This document shows, piece by piece, positions 21,919-33,458 of a stretch of 64,000 bases of DNA. The stretch's first letter is position 1; each line of letters begins with the position of its first letter. The stretch is from Chloranthus sessilifolius. Lineage: Eukaryota > Streptophyta > Magnoliopsida > Chloranthales > Chloranthaceae. The notes under the pieces are model-generated. The model was not told where the DNA came from. It searched no databases and worked only from the letters and a program-made list of their open reading frames with translations. The stretch spans positions 35,652,936 to 35,716,935 of the forward strand of contig CM037597.1 of NCBI GenBank assembly GCA_021018995.1, in the 5' to 3' direction. The position numbers were made by a program, and so were the translations under genes.

Positions 21919-23170
21919 GACACCCCTACCCCACACCAAATACAAATCCAGTAATCGAATTTCGAGTTCCTCTCTTCCGAGCTTAGGGATTTCGAGGTTC
22001 TCTCTTCAGCGCTTAGCTTCAGGTAATCTCTCTTAGCATTTAATTTTAGTTCGTAGCTTTTAATTTCTAGTTCTTAGTTCTAATTTCTAATCCTTAGTTT
22101 CTGGTTTTAGATCTTTGGTCTTAATTTCTAAATCTAGATTCCAGTTATTAATTTTTGGTTCCAGTTATCAGTCGCTAGAACCAGTTCTTAGCCTTTAGTC
22201 CCTAGTTTCTGAATTCTAATCTTAAATTCTAAATCTCAATTCTTTCTTAATTTCTAAGTTCTAATATCTTAAGTTTCAATTCTAATTCCTAGTTTCTGGT
22301 TCTCGTTCTCAATATCTAGAACCAGCTCTTAATTGTTTTAGATCATAGTCTTATTTTCAAATTCTAGTTCTTAAATTTCTTCTAGTTCATAATTCACAGT
22401 TCTAATTTTCAAAAGTCATTAATTTCCATCTTCAAAATTTTAACCTTTCAGTTTAATTTAGTTTTTCAATCTCTAATATTTATAAAATAATCCTTAGCCA
22501 CCCGATTTGCCCAAAGGGAGCTTACGGAGGGTACCTGGGAACAGGGTCGTCCTCCTCAACATAACAGGCCATAACCCCTTTTTTTCTTTATTAATTAGAT
22601 TTCTAGTAGAAGCAGGTTACTTAAATTAATTGAATTTTTAATAGAATTAGGTTATTTGGGTTAATTAGATTCCTAATAGAACTAGGAGACTAATACCAAT
22701 TGGACTTCTACAAGATCAGGATACTTAAGTCAGTCAGACTCCTAATAGAACTTGCATATTTAGATTAATTAAACTTCTAGTATAATTAAAAGATCAGATT
22801 AATTAGACCCCTGGTAGGACTAAGAAAATTAAAGCAATTAGACTTAGAGTAGGAATACGAAAATTATATAGACTAAACTCCTAGGTGACCCACAGCCCAC
22901 AGCTACTAACGTTGGCTGACCGACGATTCAGTAAAGAGAATAACCCATATCTAGACCCGCGTGATCAGTGATGTGTTGCAGCATCGATAAATATCTACAG
23001 CTGGCGATCGTATCAACCCAGGTATTTTTTTCTTAGAATTTACCTCTTTATTTTATGCACCTTATATTTCTTAGTTCATCATTTCCTCGCCTTTGCTAGA
23101 GTCCACTTGGAGCTAATTGGGTCACTTATTCCGGGGACCGAAAAGAACCCAGAAAAAGCACGTACAAACA

Positions 23171-23979
23171 ATTATGCCCACCGACTTTATTTCACTTTTG
23201 CCAAGTGGTTCCTTTTTATTGTTATTAGGTGTTGAAGTAACTCTGGTTTCCACTATAGATTCTTCTCTCATCTACCCGAAAAATTCTCTATCATAGTCTT
23301 GTTTCATGGACATTTGATTGGCTAGCATCTCGGAAATTCGTATCATTTCATCGGTAGGAATAACGAAAAGCATCTGCTCTTCATCATCTACATTAGCGAT
23401 TCCCCCCTCATCTCGATTTAAGGACGAATGCATCAAATGATCATCATTATTGCCTTTGAACGATTCACGAGCCAATTCTCTGTCATCTTTTGCAAATGTT
23501 TCTTCACAGTTCCTCTTTCCATCATCTATTAACTTAGAAGCACAACTTGTTCCATCAGTACAAGGGTCAATAGTGATCGACTATAATTTCATGGGCATAC
23601 ATGCATTTTGACTAGCCTTATTCCATTTACAAGTATCCCGAGGGACTTACACTTTTTCCTTGCCTTTCACTTCACTATCCCGAGCGACTTGCACTTTTTC
23701 CTTGCCTTTCACTTCACTATCCCTCGGTGGTTTAGTTGGAGGACTTATATTTTCATAGTCATTCCTTTTAGTAAAACTACTCCTTCTTTCCACATCTTTA
23801 TTGCGATTGGGAGATGGTTTGAAATCCTACTCTTTATGTTGGTCATGTTTTATAGCAATAACCTATCATTATTATTTTGAAGACATTATAACAAATAATA
23901 ATAATTTCTATTAAGCATCTTACCTTTAAAATGATTATCTCTAACTCTAAAAATTTTAGGCCCTTCATTAGATCACTGT
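23171..23979 (-). other. Spacer between the Tat LTRs with a coding-like fragment of unknown origin
   Basis: On the minus strand an open frame (23475-23272, continuing upstream in frame to about 23730 with two stops) reads as acidic, protein-like sequence: SEVKGKEKVQVARD twice, then FAKDDRELARESF, then IPTDEMIRISEMLANQM. The repeated part is encoded by a 42-bp tandem duplication. I do not recognise the family. It could be a captured host exon or the target sequence between two element insertions. Confidence 0.35.
23633..23722. repeat. 42-bp tandem duplication
   Basis: Two units of TATCCCGAGNGACTTRCACT... followed by TTTTCCTTGCCTTTCACTTC, with two differences between them, then a partial third unit (TATCCC). 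42 is a multiple of three, so a minus-strand reading frame would be preserved. Confidence 0.85.
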
Positions 23980-24833
23980 TGTAAACACCCCAATTTTTCC
24001 CTCTCGGAGTATATAGACCTGTTCGGTCAGCCTTTGACCTTGCCCATCTCTTTTAGAGAGGACTCACCTTCGCTGAGAGTCTTAAACCCTAGTACAGGGA
24101 TTATATACTGTAACAATAGTATGTAGTCGAAGCACAAGCTGAAACAATAGCCTTGTAGTTCAGATCCAACTTAGCCTAGGGAAAGCATCAAATTTCGTGC
24201 CCATACCAGTGCGCACAATTCGATTATGCGCCCCATAGCTGGTGCACAATTAGTCTCCCTGTGGGCTTGCTTAGGATCTAATTTCGCGCCCTGTTTAGTG
24301 TGCACAATCAGATTACACGCTCCATCCTCGATGAGCAATCGGTCCCACTTGGACCGGTCCTTAACCTTCTAGAAACCTCCTTGAGACCCTATTGCGCATC
24401 TCATTACTAGTGTGCAACAGGTTCCCAAGTGAGCTTGACCCCTAGTTCCCTAGACCGCTTGAACTCCTCAATTAAGCACCCTTTATCTGCCGCTTAATCA
24501 AATAGCACACTCCAAGCAGGGTGCACAATCAGTTCTAATTAGATTAGAACTTGAACACCCGGCTGAGCCAGTCACCTGATATAGGGCATTGACTCAGAGT
24601 GATTAAGTGTCTGATATAGGGCACATAATCAGATTAAGTGCACCACACAGGGCGCGTAATCGGATTTGACCGGCTAATTGCGCACCTCCCATAGGGCGTG
24701 CAGTTATTCGAATATCTATAAATAGACCCCCTACCCCACACTTCAATACATTAGGTAATCGAGTTTTTGAGTTCCTCTCTTCCAAGTTTAGGGATTTCGA
24801 GACTCTCTTCGGCGCTTAGCCTTAGGTAATTTC
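23980..24833 (+). repeat. Tat-B 5' LTR, truncated
   Basis: Related along its length to 21224-22030: the same start (TGTARACACCCYAATTTTTC), the same inverted GCGC-AATT units (24185-24700) and the same TATA context (24717-24724). The similarity stops just after GCGCTTAGCCTTAGGTAAT, where the Tat-A LTR goes on for more than 1.1 kb. Coding sequence of gag follows directly, so the end of the LTR, the primer site and the gag start have been deleted. Confidence 0.75.
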
Positions 24834-26264
24834 GGTCAGAGTCAGTACCAAAATCAGAATCAACAATGGTATCCCAATCAAAACCAATACGAAAACTGAA
24901 ACTAATACCCTAACCAGAACGCTCAGAACCAGAATGCCGCTTAAAATCGGTCGATCAACCCCCAGGGCTATAATAACGTACCCCCGCCTCAGAACTTCAA
25001 CCAATAAGTCAGAGGCCCCTACCAACCTAAACGCGACCACTAGCCTCCACTGCCTGACACCATCCCTAACATATTATGCCTTCTTAGTCATCAAAACCTC
25101 ATCCGATTCCTATCGGAATGGCCACGGCCCTAGCTCGCCAATCTTCATCATAGCAAGTTTTACGCTTTTCATCGATATGTAGGACAGAATTTGGAAGACT
25201 GTTGGGTGCTGCGAGACATGATTTACGACCTGAACAATCAAAATTAATTTGATTGGGAATCTCTTTGAAACTCTAACCAGAACAGCAATCAGCCACCTCC
25301 CAACTTAGGAATTATAAATAATCCCATGCCCAGTCATAACCAAGGACCTGTCGCCCATATCACTACACTGGTTCCTCCAAACCGACTCTCTTTTCATCAC
25401 TCTACCCTCATCACCCGTGTTAGCTCTCCAGATGCTTCAATCCATCCAGGTGATCCCTCGAGGCTTGAGGCCATTCGCTGACATCCTTCATCCCTGATCA
25501 CCCGGATTGTTCCATTCAATTCTTTATCCCATCCCTCTTTTTCTCAGTTTGAGTTCAAGCCTTTAGAACTCGAAGATCAAGCTTCCAGCTTGCGGAGCCC
25601 ACTACACCCCCAAGTACCGAGATAGCTCCACCATCGCTCCCCTTATATGACTTCGAGCCTGAAAACAAAGACAATGTCCTTCAAACTATGGAGCAAATTA
25701 CTGCATGAGTGGACAGCGTCACTCAAGATACTTTGAATCAATGATGTGAGACCACGATAGAACACCATTCCAAGACGAGTCAGCAGAGCGAAGGATCATA
25801 CAAGGAAAGAGCCCTGATCTCAACCTTTCTAGAAGAAGAAGATTACACTTAGTATCTCCCATCGTAAAACGACATAGCTCTACTATGTATCCCCTCTTCA
25901 AATTTCACCCCATTCATGACGAGCACTCCAATGGGTTCGTCAATGCCCCAATATCAATGACCAATGTGCCCACTACCCACGACAACCATTCCCCAGGGAA
26001 AAGTAGAATAATGGTGCTCAGTCGTCGGAAAGGATAGCGAGGGAACGAGTAGTGAATCTACCTCCACCACCTCATACAATCCCTCGGCCTCAGTTCCATA
26101 ACAGGTGCCTCCACCGCCTCAGCCAAACGTCAGCAAAGCTAGCCGCCCGGTAAAGTGCTAGCTCTGAAAATAGGCCAGGAATACGACCTTCTCTGGCACC
26201 TGAGGAAAGTACCAATGCAAATATCAATCCTTGGGCTCATCAAGAAATCACAGAACACCACCAA
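24834..26264 (+). pseudogene. gag: Tat-B gag, N-terminally deleted and broken
   Basis: In the frame starting at 24836 the sequence reads as the Gln/Asn-rich part of a Tat Gag (GQSQYQNQNQQWYPNQNQYE), then PPPQNFNQ, then a zinc-finger-like block (YAFHRYVGQNLEDCWVLRDM; family pattern CxYHxxxGHxTxxCxxLRxxI, first Cys lost) near 25160-25225. Downstream it is Pro/Ser-rich and stop-filled up to the protease. At least ten stops, many TAG or TAA where Gln is expected. The capsid core is absent because of the deletion at 24834. Confidence 0.65.
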
Positions 26265-27370
26265 ATGTTGATAGAAACAATGGAGGAGGCACATGCGAAT
26301 GAAGAAACCACCTTGGACGAGCTACACGAGATTGCTTCAGTCATGGCACAACCTCTGACACTCACTTTCACTGAGACTGATATGCCTAAGGAATCACTAT
26401 GCAAAAGCTCTACCGTAATATACTTGACGGTTATGATTAGAGGCTTCTCAGTACCGCATGCATTGTCGACACAGGACTGAGGCTTAATATATATCCCATA
26501 ACCATGCTCAAGACCCTTGAATATACCGAACAGGACATAAGGCCGTCATCTTTATCCCTCATTGCATATGACGGTTCTCGATGCTTTGTTAAAGGAACTA
26601 TCAAGTTACAGGTCCGCCTTGGGTCGGTCACCAAAGATGTCACATTCCACATCTCTGATTCCTCAAGCACCTATAACCTAATATTAGGGAGAAAATGATT
26701 GAAATTCATGAAGGTTGTAGCATCTACATATCATCAATGCGTCAAGTTCCCGCATGAGGATTCTATCATTGGGATATACGTCGATGTGCCTCTCAAAGAA
26801 GCAGATAATAATTACGCGGCAAGTATTCCAATAGCACATGACTCCGTCCTATCCACCGGCCACATTAGAAAGGTGAAATCATCTAATGATACAACAATAG
26901 CAGAAGTCACTCATCCTAGCTCGCCCCTGCCCTACTAGTTAAGATTAATAAAGAGAACAGTAGGACCCGACCTCACCCGATTGTATGATATAAATCCAAC
27001 CGTAACAAAGTGGTGGGAGTTGATGTATCAGCTCAGATACGTCCCACATACAGGACTCGGTAAGAATAAAAAAGGGCGAATAGGGCCGGTCATTCTGAAG
27101 AAAGTCCGCAAGCACACAGGATTGGGCTACCAGTCAGACAACAAGCAAGCCAACCTCCTGCCAACCTCACCTAAATGGTCACTCTATGACCATTTTGTCT
27201 ACGGAACCATCGAGAAGGTCGATGTGCTGAGAAGAAAGGAAACATCCCTCGCCGAACCACAAGTAACAAAAATTGAGCAGATCGCCAAAGCCTTTGTAGA
27301 TTTGACAAACTTGAACCAAGGTGGCGACGACATCGATAAACCACTTGAGGGTGTAGGACCACTGTTTTAG
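26265..27370 (+). pseudogene. Tat-B protease and G-patch-like region, broken
   Basis: A retroviral-type aspartic protease: the active-site triad is read as IVDTGLRLNIYP near 26465, in a different frame from the sequence on either side, so a frameshift lies just before it. The flap/core RPSSLSLIAYDGSR and SSTYNLILGR follow, then VASTYHQCVKFPHE. TGA at 26698 breaks the frame. At 26981-27370 MYDINPTVTKWWELM and TGLGKNKKGRIGP form a G-patch-like segment, a usual companion of Tat proteases. It normally matures the Gag-Pol polyprotein; this copy cannot be expressed intact. Confidence 0.75.
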
Positions 27371-29239
27371 GCTGAGGAACCCTGCACTACCGAAATAAGA
27401 AAACCATCAGAACCCGAGCCGTACATAGAAGACTGAGAGCCAACCGACGAGGAAGATTTCCACATCGTCGCCTTAGGAAATGAGGAAGAACTAGAATCAT
27501 CCCAGCCTCACAACTCAGAAGGGGAGAATTGGCTTTCAATGTCAAGGAAAGAAGAAGACTATTGGAACAGTCTTACTGACATAAAACTTGAAGACCTCCT
27601 AAGAGCTGATCGCCTAGAATGGCTCGAAGAGAACAAGCATTCTTGAGAAAATTCTTTAAATCCTGACAACAACTTTGATTAACAATACATGATCGATAAT
27701 TGGCGGTGCCCACATCAATGCACATACTCGAAACTACCTTACTATGGCCGGTGTCGTGCTATGATGCTGCGATGTTAAAAGGCTATCATAGACGAAATTT
27801 GGCAGCCCTTTAACACAAAAGAGTCTCACATTGGCTTTATAGAATTCTAAGAAGAGTTGGAGCTCGACGCTCCTCAATCTTCAGGCGCGCCACAACTTCA
27901 GATATTTTGGAATTCACTAGAAGAAGAGTGGCAACCACCACCGAGTGATGATGAAGACTACTGGATAGACCTTTCGACGCTCGAATTAGCAGAACAATTA
28001 GGCTAAGGCTTTTAGGGCCAGTCAAACAAGGAAGACGATCTTGCCATCAACGACGGTAACCTCATTCTCGAGAATGAAGGATGGGAATGCCCTTGGGGAG
28101 ATCCCTGTATTTCTCACCCATATCAGCCTCACTGTCGAGCATGCATCTCACTATAGCATACTACGAGGTAGAAAGCCGAGAACTTATCAGTCCAGAAGAA
28201 TGTCTCGAACAACCTCAATAGCAAGAATATCTTTAGTCTGATTCTGAAGATAAGAGTTTAGACGACTACTGCCTCTCCACCCTCTTCGAGGAAGAAGCAG
28301 TTTACATGATAGAAGAAGAAGAAAGCACATCGATTAGACCGTCGCCATCCTCACTCATCAGGAGGATCACCCTAGACGAGGACTCTAAACAAAATGCCAA
28401 ATTATGAACGGGTCCACATCGTCCGATGACTCACACAAACGACGTCAACAGTCATCCTGCTTCCTCAACTAGAAGAAGCAATCCCGCTGGTTCCTCTTCA
28501 AGCAACAGACCCTGTACATATCTCTTATCAAAAGTAAAAAAAATAGAAAATCCTAAAACCCATAAAAATTTTAAAAATAGAAAATCTTAAAAAATTAGAA
28601 GACCACAGAAAAGGGAGGGAGCCCTTCATCCCAAACCCATTTAGCGACCACCAAGGAGACTTTTATCTTAAGGCTATGAATAGCGGGCACGCCAATGGAA
28701 TGAAGGGGGAAATAGCCGACATGATCACAAATGGTCATCATCCTACCCTTAACATCGAAAAACCCTGCCTCAACACCATTCGAAATGACCCTACTCCTTT
28801 CCCCTCATGAAGACGTGAAGCATCCCGACGTGACAACAAGCTGCTTATCATCCCCGACGAGATACTCTATGACTTTGAAAGGAGAATAAACAGCCTCGAC
28901 CTACACCTTACCAAAGATGTTGCGATCATAAATTGCACCGATGAAGGGTTACCTCTAGCAAAACTAACCCCCTAGTGTAGCCATTTTGCAGTGAATGAGC
29001 TCACAGACGATGAAGAAGGAGCACTAGCCGCTGAGGAGACATAGGACTTCCAACGGGTCATCAAGTGTTTCGACGAGCAAACTTATGCTGCCACAGAATC
29101 TATCGAAGAAATTAATTTCAGCATCGAGGAGAAGCCCAAGAAGTTGCTAATCAGGGCGATGCTCAGCCCCAAGGAACGACAACAGATTATCCAAGTTCTC
29201 TAAAATTACCTTAGCTCCTTCTCATGATCCTATAAGGAT
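27371..29239 (+). pseudogene. Tat-B protease-RT linker, degraded
   Basis: Acidic, low-conservation linker between protease and RT (for example EEDYWNSLTDIKLEDLLRAD near 27550). It has many stops and frame changes, and no separate gene is visible. An AT-rich stretch at 28530-28610 is near-repetitive (AAAATCCTAAAA). Confidence 0.5.
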
Positions 29240-30682
29240 ATGCCCAGTCTTGACCCAAGTCTAGTAGAACATCGTTTCGCCCTAAAACCCGATGCAAAAC
29301 CTGTCAAGCAGAAACTCAGAAGAATGCACCCGCAGACAGTGCTACAAGTCAAGGAGGAAGTCGACAAACTACACAAGGAAAAATTCATCCAAGTCGTCCT
29401 CTACCCCAAATGGGTCACAAACATAGTACCTATCACCAAGAAAGACTGCAAAGTACGGGTATGTATCAATTTCTGAAACCTCAACCAGGCATGCTCAAAA
29501 GATAACTTTCCACTCCCTCGCATCAACACTATGGTCGACAATACTATTAGACATGAGATGTTATCCTTTATGGATCGCTTCTCCGGATACAATCAGATCA
29601 AACTAGTGGAATGACTTCCTTCACTACACCATGCGAAACCTACTGCTACGTCGTCATGCCTTTCGAGCTTAAGAACGCCGGAGCCACATATCAGCGCGCC
29701 ATGATGGCTATCTTTCATGACATGATGCATAAGTGTGTGGAAGACTACATCGACGACATATTAGTGAAGTCTCAAATGCGAGCAGGACATGCTGAAGCAT
29801 TACGACTGGTATTACAGAGATCAAAATAGTATCAGCTAAAGATGAATCCAAAGAAATGTATGTTCGGAGTGACCTCAAAAAAAGTATTGGGATTCATAGT
29901 TAGCAAGTGAGGAATCGAGGTTGATCCAATAAAGGTCAGAGCCATTCTTGAGATGCCACCTCTTAGCAACATCAAAGAGCTACGGGGTCTAATAGGAAGA
30001 CTGTAATTCATTAGGAGATTCATCTCCCAACACTCAGACAGATGCGATCCTTTCTACATACTACTCAAAGGAGGAGCCGAGTACATATGGGATGATCAAT
30101 GTCTGCAAGCCTTCGACAATATCAAGAAGTACCTCCTCAACCCGCCAATACTATCACTGCCAGTTCCCAAAAAACCCCTAATTGTCTACATGTTAGCAAA
30201 TGACAAGGCTAAGGGAGTAATTCTTGGACAATATGAAGAATATACAAAGAGAGAGAAGGCCATTTACTACCTCAGTAGAACAATGGTCGAGTACGAACGG
30301 AAGTACCCGCCAATGGAGAAGACATGCCTCACACTAGTGTGGGCCTCAACGAAATTATGGCACTACTTTGGAGCACACAAGATACTAGTGCTAGCACATA
30401 TGGACCCTCTGAAGTACATCTTTGAAAAGCCCGCTACGTTCGGAAAGATCGCCCGATGACATATGCTCCTACAAGAGTTCGATATCACTTATGTCAAGCA
30501 GAAGTCCATTAATGGATAGGAGATCGTTGATAACCTCACAAACCTTCCACTCTCGGGCGATGAGCATGTACATGAAGACTTTCTCGTCGAAGACCTCTCG
30601 ATCCACTACGAAGAGCCTGACAAGACTTTAGGGACCCTCTACTTTGACGACGCTCTCAATCACAAGGAAAAGGCATTGGGAT
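29240..30682 (+). pseudogene. pol: Tat-B reverse transcriptase and RNase H, broken
   Basis: RT begins with MPSLDPSLVEHRFAL and KQKLRRMHPQ, then KDCKVRVCINF, a stop, and DNFPLPRIN. The finger/palm part continues in another frame: YCYVVMPFELKNAGATYQRA and the YIDD active site (EDYIDDILVKS, 29745-29775). The thumb (KKVLGFIVSK, EMPPLSNIKELRGLIGR) and RNase H (MLANDKAKGVILGQ, KREKAIYYLSRTMVEYER, EKTCLTLVWA, LAHMDPLKYIFEKP) follow up to about 30460. The segment 30560-30682 starts the second, Tat-specific RNase H (LYFDDALNHKEKAL), where the chromovirus interrupts it. Stops at about 29476, 29614, 29828, 30005, 30458 and 30518 and several frameshifts make it non-functional. Confidence 0.85.
30678..30682. 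repeat. Target-site duplication GGGAT of chromovirus copy 1, left
   Basis: GGGAT before the LTR here and GGGAT after the LTR at 43645-43649. If one GGGAT is removed, the Tat-B reading frame is continuous across the insertion, which confirms the target site. Confidence 0.9.
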
Positions 30683-31447
30683 TAAATCGATTTCGCACCC
30701 CAAAAACCCGCAAGCATCAAGACGATCGTCTTGACCGTGCCCCTTAGCTAAGCACGGAACATTGGCATATCAAGCATAAAATGAAATAATAAATGGAACT
30801 GCAGAATTTAATTCTATATTAAAGTAATTCTCCAAAAGACAGTTCTACCCTCATGCCTCTGCATGAATGGAGAACCGACCCGAACCATCGATGATAGCAA
30901 TCATCACGGATGGTTCGCCCCAAAAGAATGATCCCAAACTCAATATATACATGGTTTAACCAAAACAAGGCTTGGCATACCAAGCCGTACAAATCTCTCT
31001 CAAAAAGGCCTCAAAGCAGCACAACGGAGTCCTCTAGAAGAAGTCCTCAGGAAGTGGCTCCAACTCGTCTTCGGCCGCAAGGTCCGACTCACCAGGGTCA
31101 GCGTCTCCTGAAGCCTCAGCCGCTGCTAGTAGTGGACCTACGACGTATAGTCTATAGGGTGAGCTACATCCTAGCTCAATAGGGAACATAGCACAGTTGA
31201 ACATATAAATTATTACTCACATATATTCCATGATACGCCATGCATGATGTGTCTATGCAGTTATTGATGAAAACAGTTAAAAAGTATTGCATTTTACTGG
31301 TAATTACTTATGTTTTCATTTATTCATGAATGATGCTGAAAAGGCCTAAAGCAAAACTTAAACTTTCAACTTAAGTAATCCCCGAGCAATATAGCATCGA
31401 GCCCCGATGAGATACCCTTCATCGTCATCTATATAGACACTTTTAAC

Positions 31448-31836
31448 GTATTCCCTGGGAATACAACATAGTACCCAAGCCCCTTTCCCCTGGGGATTGG
31501 TGGCGGGGTTTCACTTGTCTCAAATCAACACCCCTGGGGTGTGCTTACTATGTAAGGATAAGCCTCTCGCCTTACGGTTTAAGAAGATCGGCCACTTGAT
31601 AGGATATCCCGCCATGTCCCGTGGATATCCCGCCACGCTTGGGGTACCCTATCAAACCTCAAATAACAAAAATATCGGTGCCTTACATATAGTTATTCAC
31701 CGTGTAAATATGCTATCTTATATCAGTTAGGCCCTATCAATCATGATTCAATCTTGGATACATCCCTGGGATGTATCCATTTACTTGCATCACACCTGAT
31801 GCTCTTATCTCTTTACTTCTTCATCCCCTGGGGATG
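31448..31836. repeat. CCCTGGG-centred palindromes with differing arms
   Basis: GTATTCCCTGGGAATAC (31448-31464), a weaker CCCCTGGGG (31487-31495), ACACCCCTGGGGTGT (31528-31542), a 25-bp one at 31754-31778 (GGATACATCCC / GGGATGTATCC arms) and CATCCCCTGGGGATG (31822-31836). The arms are different sequences at each site yet remain complementary, apart from the central base. The other three LTRs hold the same set with some decay. Confidence 0.85.
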
Positions 31837-32154
31837 GCTCATTATACTTACTCTTATGGGTGTCACTCACACACACTTTTCACAATTCTTAAGCAATAAA
31901 CATTTGAATTTAAATTCTATATCACTACATACATGCTCTTATAAAAATAAAGTACATGTTCAAGGTGTTCCCTACCTCAAGTCTTCGTTCGTTCAATGCA
32001 TCAAGGTCCCACGTGGCTCCTTGTGCACTAGCTCACACGTACCCCTATGGTACCACATAACATGTGAAACACATCACTAAAGATGCAATAAAGGAGGTCC
32101 AAGACCCTCCATGAAGCTTAAAGTCAAACTCAAAAGTCAACAAAATTTAGCACA

Positions 32155-32602
32155 GTCGATTAATCGAACTCCAAAATCGATTAATCGAATGTTAATATCG
32201 ATTAATCGATTCTCAAATCGATTAATCGAGATTTTCATTTGATTAATCGAATCCTAATTCGATTAATCGAACATCTCTGTTCAGCTAAGTCGATTCTCAA
32301 ATCGAGTAATCGAGTTCCCAAAATCGATTAATCGATCCCAAATCGATTAATCAAAATTTGAAATCGATTAATCGAAATCCCATTTCGTTTAGTCGATTTT
32401 CCCCAAGTCATTTCCTCCAGCCCCTAGGGTCCACTGGAGGTTCCCAATCGATTAATCGATACCCAAATCGATTAATCGAAAACCAAAGTCGATTAATCGA
32501 AACCCAATTCGATTAATCGAAATCGGGGTCCTCTGACATTTCAACTTCTTGGCGAATTTCGATTAATCGAATCTCAATTTCGATTAATCGAAATTGCCAG
32601 CT
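32155..32602. repeat. TCGATTAATCGA palindrome array, copy 1 3' LTR
   Basis: About 17 copies of the 12-bp palindrome TCGATTAATCGA or one-base variants, spaced about 18-60 bp. Some are extended, for example the 22-bp palindrome ending at 32597. Most variants are TCGA-to-TTGA or TCAA changes, as from CpG methylation. Confidence 0.95.
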
Positions 32603-33183
32603 TCAGCCCCCTTTTGAGCTGTTCCTCCCAATCTTTTTCCACACTTTTTCTCTATTTTTCTAAACAATTATCCTATGATTTAAACCATTTTTAACCACAA
32701 TTTAACCTCTACAACCTATGCATTTCATTCACAAAGTTTTACCTTGAATCAATCTCAAATTGATTTCAAATCAAGTGGTTGGAAAGGCTAGGGTTTTCAG
32801 CTTTGCTTCTAGCGGATCCCTCGCGTCGAATCCGACGTTTATTGCTCGAATCCCCCTTCCTCAACTAGCATTTACTCCTTGCATTAACTATGCTCTCCTT
32901 CTCTCTCTCTTCTTTGTTCTTTCTCTCAATCAACCAATTAAAAGAGAACTAGGGCTATTAAACCCTTTTATCTATCCCCTTCCTTGTGTGTTGAGCACAT
33001 ACACCGCTGTAGGTGTATGTGACTTCAGATTTACAACACACACCACATAGCTACACGAACCATCACATCTCAATCGCTCATCACACTCAATGCTAATTAT
33101 TGAACTCCTAATTGGTCAAACCTGTGACCGATCGGGCATGGATCCCGAGGTTATAGTTTAGTGTGATTTTTCGGGCTATTACA

Positions 33184-33196
33184 TCCTCCCCACCTT
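33184..33196 (-). other. Polypurine tract, chromovirus copy 1
   Basis: On the minus strand AAGGTGGGGAGGA directly precedes the LTR start TGTAATAGCC. This is the classic Tekay polypurine tract. Confidence 0.9.
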
Positions 33197-33458
33197 GGGA
33201 ATTTTTGTCCTCGAAAATAACCCAAGGTTTGTCTGTCTGGGTCTCTCTCCCCCCCCACACGCTTAGGTGAGGTGGTCCAGTTGACTCAGACGTATTTAGG
33301 TATTCACACATACAAGCATGGAAGTAAATTTAACAAAATTGAACAATTGACACAAAAAGTTTGATTTGTATTAAAAATTGAAATTTACAAGGCCAGATAA
33401 GTTGGCGTACAAAAACAATTTACAGGTATACAATCATAACTCAAAATACATAGAAGAG

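Larger units (their letters stand above)
21224..23170 (+). repeat. Tat-A 3' LTR (Tat-like gypsy)
   Basis: Begins TGTAGACACCCTAATTTTTC and ends ...GCACGTACAAACA, 1947 bp. It holds the inverted GCGCGTAATT array (21430-21900), TATAAATA at 21911-21918, and a long U5 that is a mosaic of TTCTAGTT/TTAGTT repeats (22060-22480). No primer site follows, and a polypurine tract precedes it, so it is a 3' LTR. The matching 5' LTR is not in the window. It is related to 23980-24833. Confidence 0.75.
23980..30682 (+). mobile_element. Tat-B: Tat-like gypsy element, 5' part, decayed
   Basis: A truncated LTR joined to gag, protease, a G-patch-like segment, RT and the first RNase H. It is interrupted at 30682 by a chromovirus. 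The Tat lineage is supported by the LTR start TGTAAACACCCC, the G-patch-like region after protease, and the second (archaeal-type) RNase H before integrase found across the insertion. Confidence 0.85.
30683..33183 (-). repeat. Chromovirus copy 1, 3' LTR
   Basis: In element orientation it starts TGTAATAGCCCG at 33183. The far end near 30683 is corrupted: TAAATCGATTTCGCACCCC here against TGTGACAGCCCGGATTTCGG in copy 2. It contains a TCGATTAATCGA array (32155-32602) and a set of CCCTGGG-centred palindromes (31448-31836). Confidence 0.88.

Noticed and set aside
31754-32080. Open frame of 108 codons found in all chromovirus LTRs
   Set aside because: Lies on the strand opposite to the element, spans the palindromes and is explained by LTR duplication.
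32155-32602. CRISPR-like array
   Set aside because: Repeats are 12-bp palindromes with irregular, non-unique spacing in plant LTRs; no cas genes, and the host is eukaryotic.
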